A program made the translations under genes and the position numbers. Below are positions 59,754-64,000 of a stretch of 64,000 nucleotides of DNA, in pieces. The stretch is from Pseudomonas sp. BMS12 (lineage in GTDB: Bacteria > Pseudomonadota > Gammaproteobacteria > Pseudomonadales > Pseudomonadaceae): contig NZ_LSOF01000003.1 in assembly GCF_001592875.1 (NCBI RefSeq), positions 53,014 through 117,013 of the forward strand, in the 5' to 3' direction. The notes beneath the pieces are model-generated. The model was not told where the DNA came from, did no database searches, and worked only from the letters and a program-made list of their open reading frames with translations. Within the stretch, counting starts at the first letter, position 1, and the number at the start of each line of letters is the position of its first letter.

Positions 59754-60832
59754 ATCGCTCGGGCTTCCTGCATGAGTCTCGAACAAGGATAGCGTAGACA
59801 GGTGAAGTGACGTCCGTCACGGCGGTCCACGCTGAGACTGGCGCCGGGGCCGAAAAGTGCCGCCAGTCGCGCATCGATGTTACCCAGCGCTTGGTGCGTC
59901 CCCCGTGATTCCTGCTGCTCAGCGTTCTCCTGATAGGGGTTGCTCACACACAACTGGAACACCCCGTCGCGGTAGCTCGCCTCGATCCGCACCAGTCCGC
60001 CCTCGATACGCGGCTGGATGCCATAGATCAGGGCATTCTCCAGCAGCGGCTGCAAGGTCAGCTGGGGGATCGGTAAATCCGCCGGCACATCGTCCACCTG
60101 CCAATCCAACTGTAGCCGTTCGCCGAGCCGATAGTGTTCGATCGACAGATATCGTTTGGCCAGCTCCAGCTCATCGGCCCAGGGCACCAGGCTACCGGGC
60201 TTGGCCAGACTGGCGCGAAACAGGTCGGACAGGTCGAGCACCGCCTGCTCGGCCTTGTAAGGATCGACCACCACCAGGCTGGCGATGCTGTTCAGGCTGT
60301 TGAACAGAAAGTGCGGGCGGATACGCGCCTGCAGCGATTCGATGCGGGCCCGCAGCTCGGCCTGCTGCTGCCTGCGCCACTGGCTCTGCAGGTAGAAGTA
60401 GCGCAGCAGCAGCGCCGACATGATCAGGCTGATCAGCGCGTGGCGCAGGTACAGATTGACCTCGCCGTCGCGTGGTAGCGGACCACCCAGGTCGTAGAAG
60501 TCGGCTACCGCCGTGCAGCCCAGGGTCAGGCCGATCACCAGGGCGCAGCACAGGGTGCCGGCCAACGCCGCACGCAGTCGAGCCAACAGTGGGCGCAGAC
60601 GACACAGCAGCGCCGCGGAGAGCAGTACGATCCACTGCACGAACAACGAGGTCAGCGCCAGGCGTACCCAGTTGAAGCCCGGCAACATGGGCTCGGACAG
60701 CACCAGCACCAGCACCAGCAGCTCGGCCAGCAACACCAGGCTGAGCAGCGCCTCGGGCTCGCACAGTTCCGGCAGGAAGAAATCGTCGTCCGGGGCGACG
60801 CTACGCCCCTTGTTGAACCAGTGGATTTTCAT
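59750..60832 (-). CDS. algZ: AlgZ/FimS sensor histidine kinase
   Basis: A 360-aa sensor kinase of the LytS-like family. The N-terminal half has about four to six transmembrane helices (LLSLVLLAELLVLVLVLSEPML and following). The phospho-acceptor His174 is in IRPHFLFNSLNSIASLVVVDP (HPK7-type box), followed by LPIPQLTLQPLLENALIYGIQPR as an unusual N-box and a degenerate G-box region (GNIDARLAALFG). AlgZ is noted for lacking some canonical kinase motifs, as here. The start MKIHWFNKG is chosen by homology; a long open extension upstream is rejected. It is divergent from argH. Confidence 0.94.
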   Translation of the reverse strand: MKIHWFNKGRSVAPDDDFFLPELCEPEALLSLVLLAELLVLVLVLSEPMLPGFNWVRLALTSLFVQWIVLLSAALLCRLRPLLARLRAALAGTLCCALVIGLTLGCTAVADFYDLGGPLPRDGEVNLYLRHALISLIMSALLLRYFYLQSQWRRQQQAELRARIESLQARIRPHFLFNSLNSIASLVVVDPYKAEQAVLDLSDLFRASLAKPGSLVPWADELELAKRYLSIEHYRLGERLQLDWQVDDVPADLPIPQLTLQPLLENALIYGIQPRIEGGLVRIEASYRDGVFQLCVSNPYQENAEQQESRGTHQALGNIDARLAALFGPGASLSVDRRDGRHFTCLRYPCSRLMQEARAI

Positions 60833-60976
60833 CCGCGCAGTTTCCTTGTGTGCCCGACGGGCGGCAAGCCAGCGCGCTCCAGCCGGGCTAAAACGGGCGC
60901 CCAAATGCCGCTTCGCCGCGCAAACTGTGACGAGCCCAGCAGATCGGCATGGCCTCGGTTTTCCCGGCAAGGCTGT

Positions 60977-60982
60977 TATTAT
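60977..60982 (+). promoter_or_regulatory. Candidate -10 of the argH promoter
   Basis: TATTAT within GGCTGTTATTATCGGCACAC lies 57-62 nt before the argH start, in the 206-bp divergent algZ-argH region. No convincing -35 hexamer is seen 16-18 nt upstream. Confidence 0.45.
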
Positions 60983-61038
60983 CGGCACACTTTGTCCGTT
61001 CCGCAGGCGCCGCGCCTGCCTTGTCCGCGAGTTCTAGC

Positions 61039-62433
61039 ATGAGCCTTGAGAAGACCAACCAGTCCTGGGGCGGCCGCTTCAGCGAGCCAGTCGACGCCTT
61101 CGTCGCCCGCTTCACCGCCTCCGTCGACTTCGACAAGCGCCTCTACCGTCACGACATCATGGGCTCCATCGCCCACGCCACCATGCTGGCCAAGGTCGGC
61201 GTGCTGAGCGGCAGCGAGCGCGACAGCATCATCGACGGCCTCATGCAGATCCAGGGCGAGATCGAAGCCGGCCAGTTCGACTGGCGCGTCGATCTGGAAG
61301 ACGTGCACATGAACATCGAGGCGCGCCTGACCGATCGCATCGGCGTCACCGGCAAGAAGTTGCACACCGGCCGCTCGCGCAACGACCAGGTGGCCACCGA
61401 CATCCGCCTGTGGCTGCGCGACGAGATCGACCTGATCCTGGCCGAAATCACCCGCCTGCAGCAGGGCCTGCTCGGCCTGGCGGAAGCCGAAGCGGACACC
61501 ATCATGCCTGGCTTCACCCACCTGCAGACTGCCCAACCGGTGACCTTCGGCCATCACCTGCTGGCCTGGTTCGAGATGCTCAGCCGCGACTACGAACGCC
61601 TGGTCGACTGCCGTAAGCGCACCAATCGCATGCCACTGGGCTCGGCCGCACTGGCCGGCACCACCTACCCGATTGCCCGCGAGATCACCGCCGAACTGCT
61701 CGGTTTCGACGCCGTTGGCGGCAACTCGCTGGACGGTGTGTCGGATCGCGACTTCGCCATCGAATTCTGCGCCGCCGCTTCGCTGGCGATGATGCACCTG
61801 TCGCGCTTCTCCGAAGAGCTGGTGCTGTGGACGTCCGCGCAGTTTCAGTTCATCGACCTGCCGGACCGCTTCTGCACCGGCTCCTCGATCATGCCGCAGA
61901 AGAAGAACCCGGACGTACCGGAACTGGTCCGCGGTAAAACCGGCCGCGTATTTGGCGCCCTGACCGGCCTGCTGACCCTGATGAAGGGCCAGCCGCTGGC
62001 CTACAACAAGGACAACCAGGAAGACAAGGAGCCGCTGTTCGACGCCGCCGACACCCTGCGCGACAGCCTGCGCGCCTTCGCCGACATGGTCCCGGCGATC
62101 AAGCCGAAGAAGGCCATCATGCGCGAGGCGGCGCTGCGCGGTTTCTCCACCGCCACCGACCTGGCCGACTACCTGGTGCGCAAGGGGCTGCCGTTCCGCG
62201 ATTGCCACGAGATCGTCGGCCACGCGGTGAAATATGGCGTCGACAGCGGCAAGGACCTGGCCGAAATGAGCCTGGACGAGCTGCGCCAGTTCAGTGACCA
62301 GATCGGCGACGACGTGTTCGCCGTGCTGACCCTGGAAGGCTCGGTCAACGCCCGCGACCATATCGGCGGTACCGCGCCGAACCAGGTACGCGCCGCCGTG
62401 GCACGCGGCAAGGCACTACTGGCGAGCCGCTGA
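61039..62433 (+). CDS. argH: Argininosuccinate lyase
   Basis: A 464-aa enzyme cleaving argininosuccinate into arginine and fumarate. Signatures are [27 protein letters not shown], the [17 protein letters not shown] loop, [20 protein letters not shown], and the fumarase-superfamily [23 protein letters not shown] with the catalytic serine. The start is set at the ATG encoding [11 protein letters not shown]; the 30-residue upstream extension covers the promoter region. It is divergent from algZ and followed by three small plus-strand genes. Confidence 0.97.
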   Translation: MSLEKTNQSWGGRFSEPVDAFVARFTASVDFDKRLYRHDIMGSIAHATMLAKVGVLSGSERDSIIDGLMQIQGEIEAGQFDWRVDLEDVHMNIEARLTDRIGVTGKKLHTGRSRNDQVATDIRLWLRDEIDLILAEITRLQQGLLGLAEAEADTIMPGFTHLQTAQPVTFGHHLLAWFEMLSRDYERLVDCRKRTNRMPLGSAALAGTTYPIAREITAELLGFDAVGGNSLDGVSDRDFAIEFCAAASLAMMHLSRFSEELVLWTSAQFQFIDLPDRFCTGSSIMPQKKNPDVPELVRGKTGRVFGALTGLLTLMKGQPLAYNKDNQEDKEPLFDAADTLRDSLRAFADMVPAIKPKKAIMREAALRGFSTATDLADYLVRKGLPFRDCHEIVGHAVKYGVDSGKDLAEMSLDELRQFSDQIGDDVFAVLTLEGSVNARDHIGGTAPNQVRAAVARGKALLASR

Positions 62434-62460
62434 TCGCCGCACAGGGGAAAGGGACTTCCC

Positions 62461-62703
62461 ATGCCTGAGCTGTTTCTACGCGGCCTGCTGTTCATCGGCG
62501 AGGCCATTCTGGAGCTGATCTTCAGCTACCTCTTCTACACAGTCGGCTGGCTGCTGTTGCGCCTGCTGACGCTAGGCCGCTACCCACGCCTGCCACTGCG
62601 CCAGATTGACCCGGAAAGCCCACGCGGCAGCTGGATCGCCGGCTTCGGCTTCCTCTGCTTGATCGCCCTGCCGCTGGTGGCACTGGTCTTCCTCTACGGT
62701 TGA
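62461..62703 (+). CDS. Small membrane protein, 80 aa
   Basis: I do not recognise a named family. The 80-aa protein has an N-terminal amphipathic/hydrophobic segment (LFLRGLLFIGEAILELIFSYLFYTVGWLLLRLLTL, about 4-38), a basic-proline loop (GRYPRLPLRQIDPESPRGS) and a second transmembrane helix (WIAGFGFLCLIALPLVALVFLYG). It is likely an inner-membrane protein. The start is preceded by AGGGGAAAGGGACTTCCC. It lies 27 nt after argH and 19 nt before the GNAT gene. Confidence 0.8.
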   Translation: MPELFLRGLLFIGEAILELIFSYLFYTVGWLLLRLLTLGRYPRLPLRQIDPESPRGSWIAGFGFLCLIALPLVALVFLYG

Positions 62704-62722
62704 ATATTTCGAGAGACACTTC

Positions 62723-63202
62723 ATGAGCCTGCATATCCGCCCTGCCAGCGCCGACGACGCCGCGCTGATCCTGCGCTTCATCACCGACCTGGCGATCTAC
62801 GAAAAGGCCGAGCACGAGGTCAAGACCGATGTGGCCGGCATTCGCGACAGCCTGTTCGGTGCCGACAGCACCACCCATGGCCTGATCTGCGAGCTGGACG
62901 GCGTGCCGGTCGGCTTTGCCGTGTACTTCTTCAGCTACTCGACCTGGCTAGGCAAGCACGGCATCTATCTGGAAGACCTCTACGTCGCCCCCGAGTATCG
63001 CAAGCACGGCGCCGGCAAGGCCCTGCTGCGCCATCTGGCCCAGCTGGCCGTGGCCAAGGGTTGCGGGCGCATGGAGTGGGCCGTGCTGGACTGGAACACC
63101 CCGGCCATGGAGTTCTACGAAGCCTTCGGCGCCCGCCCCAAGGACGACTGGATCAGCTACCGACTGACGGGCCAGGCTCTGCTCGACTTCGCGGCCGGCT
63201 GA
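62723..63202 (+). CDS. GNAT-family N-acetyltransferase, SSAT-like
   Basis: A 159-aa acetyltransferase. The N-terminus IRPASADDAALILRFITDLAIYEKAEHEV and the GFAVYFFSYSTWLGKHGIYLEDLYVAPEYRKHGAGKALLRHLAQLA acetyl-CoA motif (V-x-P-x-x-R-x-x-G-x-G/A) closely follow eukaryotic spermidine/spermine acetyltransferase SSAT, ending with the EWAVLDWNTPAMEFYEAFGA segment. The substrate is probably a diamine, polyamine or thialysine, not proven. It follows the small membrane protein and is convergent with the GST gene, 3 nt apart. Confidence 0.92.
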   Translation: MSLHIRPASADDAALILRFITDLAIYEKAEHEVKTDVAGIRDSLFGADSTTHGLICELDGVPVGFAVYFFSYSTWLGKHGIYLEDLYVAPEYRKHGAGKALLRHLAQLAVAKGCGRMEWAVLDWNTPAMEFYEAFGARPKDDWISYRLTGQALLDFAAG

Positions 63203-63205
63203 GGC

Positions 63206-63865
63206 TCAGCGCTTCTGGCTGACGTGGGCGAGAAACGCCGCCATGCCGGCCTCCTTCTCGGCCGCGATAGCCTGCACATGCGGGTTCTGCTGCAGACGCT
63301 GCATGAGCTCACGGGCGGCGGGGAAGTCTGCCAGCAGGTCGAAGCCAAGCACCCGCTGGGCAACCACGTCGGCAAGGTCAATGCTGTAGAGGAAGTAAAG
63401 GTCGGCAAGGCTCAGCTGCTCGCCCGCCACATAGGGGGCGAAGCGGCCATGACGCTTGAGGGTGGCGATACCGGCTTGCAGCTCGACCCGCGCCTTGTCC
63501 TTGATCGCCGCATCCACCGGCATGCGGAAGAACGCCTCCGAGTAGCAGCTGCGCGCCGGTAGCTCGATATACAGCTCGATCTCCCTGGCCAGGCTGCGCA
63601 CCTGGGCCCGCCCATAGGCGTCTGCCGGCAGCAGCGGATGCCCCTGACCCAGCTCTTCGAGGTAGTCGAGGATCACACTGGTTTCGCTGATGTAACCGTG
63701 TTCGGTCTGCAGAACCGGCACCTTGCCGCGCGGGCTGATGGCGAGAAAGGCTTCATCCTGAGAGCCATAGACGCTGACCGTCTCGAACGTCAGGCCTTTT
63801 TCCAGCAGGGCCAGGTGCACCATGTTGTAGTAGTTGCTGACGGCGAATCCATGAAGCTTGAGCAT
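63206..63865 (-). CDS. Glutathione S-transferase family protein
   Basis: A 219-aa GST. The N-terminal thioredoxin-like domain is MLKLHGFAVSNYYNMVHLAL, LEKGLTFETVSVYGSQDEAFLAISPRGKVPVLQTEHGYISETSVILDYLEE, with the cis-proline VPVL and the glutathione-binding ETS. An all-helical C-terminal domain includes VAGEQLSLADLYFLYSIDLADVV. The bacterial subclass and substrate are unknown. The ATG at 63865 is the natural start; the open frame continues upstream through the promoter. The upstream region carries a dyad that could be an operator. Confidence 0.93.
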   Translation of the reverse strand: MLKLHGFAVSNYYNMVHLALLEKGLTFETVSVYGSQDEAFLAISPRGKVPVLQTEHGYISETSVILDYLEELGQGHPLLPADAYGRAQVRSLAREIELYIELPARSCYSEAFFRMPVDAAIKDKARVELQAGIATLKRHGRFAPYVAGEQLSLADLYFLYSIDLADVVAQRVLGFDLLADFPAARELMQRLQQNPHVQAIAAEKEAGMAAFLAHVSQKR

Positions 63866-63891
63866 GTTGCATCTCCAGGCAGGGGAGATGC

Positions 63892-63911
63892 AGTTATAGT
63901 CTGTCGGACAG
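63892..63911. promoter_or_regulatory. Candidate operator and -10 of the GST gene
   Basis: CTGTC-G-GACAG (63901-63911) is a perfect 11-bp dyad. On the minus strand it lies just upstream of TATAAC (63897-63892), which could be the GST -10, so a bound repressor would overlap the promoter. The divergent gene beginning at 63996 could encode the regulator. Confidence 0.4.
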
Positions 63912-63995
63912 CATACGCACGCGTTATCAGGCCGCTGAATATCCCTCGCCCACCGGCGGCGTGGCACACTGCACCACCCTGTCCGAGGAACTGCC

Positions 63996-64000
63996 ATGAG
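63996..64000 (+). CDS. Start of the next gene (truncated at the window edge)
   Basis: ATGAG at 63996-64000 is preceded by GAGGAACTGCC, a good ribosome-binding site, so a plus-strand gene probably begins here. Only the start codon and two bases are visible and nothing can be said about its product. Confidence 0.45.

Overview
The window is chromosomal DNA from a Pseudomonas species: high G+C, dense coding, and a gene order from gcvP to argH that I recognise from memory as the Pseudomonas core block holding gcvPHT, ubiH, zapA-6S RNA, ubiD, rho, trxA, ppx-ppk, hemB, algP-algQ, hemYXDC, algRZ and argH. I see no phage, insertion sequence, CRISPR array, tRNA or rRNA. Apart from the first ~15 kb, which is more accessory, this is housekeeping DNA. 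I found no unmistakable new defence or mobile system. The more unusual signals are in intergenic DNA and in one tight operon.

Layout. 1-6 kb: a DUF1348 protein, a ProQ/FinO RNA chaperone preceded by a 99-nt structured segment, an unknown protein, a divergent oxidoreductase/LysR pair, and an AraC regulator divergent from a carboxymuconolactone-decarboxylase-like protein and a glutaredoxin. 6-15 kb: an exported acetoacetate-decarboxylase-like protein, then a minus-strand operon of two tandem AdiA/LdcA-type amino acid decarboxylases, a PotE-type antiporter and a periplasmic binding protein. A small exported DUF2388 protein is divergent from it. 15-23 kb: the glycine cleavage operon gcvT-gcvH-gcvP and an Fe(III) ABC permease plus binding protein without its ATPase. 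23-29 kb: ubiI, a DUF4442 protein, ubiH, pepP, a UPF0149 protein, then on the other strand a short coiled-coil protein, zapA, 6S RNA and 5-formyltetrahydrofolate cyclo-ligase. 29-36 kb: a 42-aa membrane microprotein, an EVE-domain protein, a diguanylate cyclase, an exported FliL-like protein, a quinone oxidoreductase, a ferredoxin reductase-like flavoprotein and ubiD. 36-45 kb: rho, trxA, ppx, ppk, hemB, a sterol-desaturase-family membrane enzyme, elbB. 45-54 kb: a thioesterase, a YaiI/DUF188 protein, an FTR1-cytochrome c fusion, a LysE exporter, an ABC-F ATPase, a TIGR02444 protein, algP, an FKBP isomerase, algQ. 54-64 kb: dsbB, the hemC-hemD-hemX-hemY cluster, algZ-algR, argH, a small membrane protein, a GNAT acetyltransferase, a glutathione S-transferase, and the first bases of another gene.

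How they work together. hemB, hemC, hemD and probably hemX/hemY make tetrapyrrole. ubiD, ubiI and ubiH make ubiquinone. gcvTHP and the cyclo-ligase feed one-carbon folate metabolism. ppk and ppx make and degrade polyphosphate. AlgZ/AlgR, AlgQ and AlgP are the classical alginate and virulence regulators. Non-coding landmarks include 6S RNA, several intrinsic terminators, REP sequences, a ~149-bp imperfect palindrome filling the ubiD-reductase gap, and a cluster of ACTGGC half-sites between the decarboxylase operon and the DUF2388 gene. All family assignments come from reading the translated sequence; no database search was possible.
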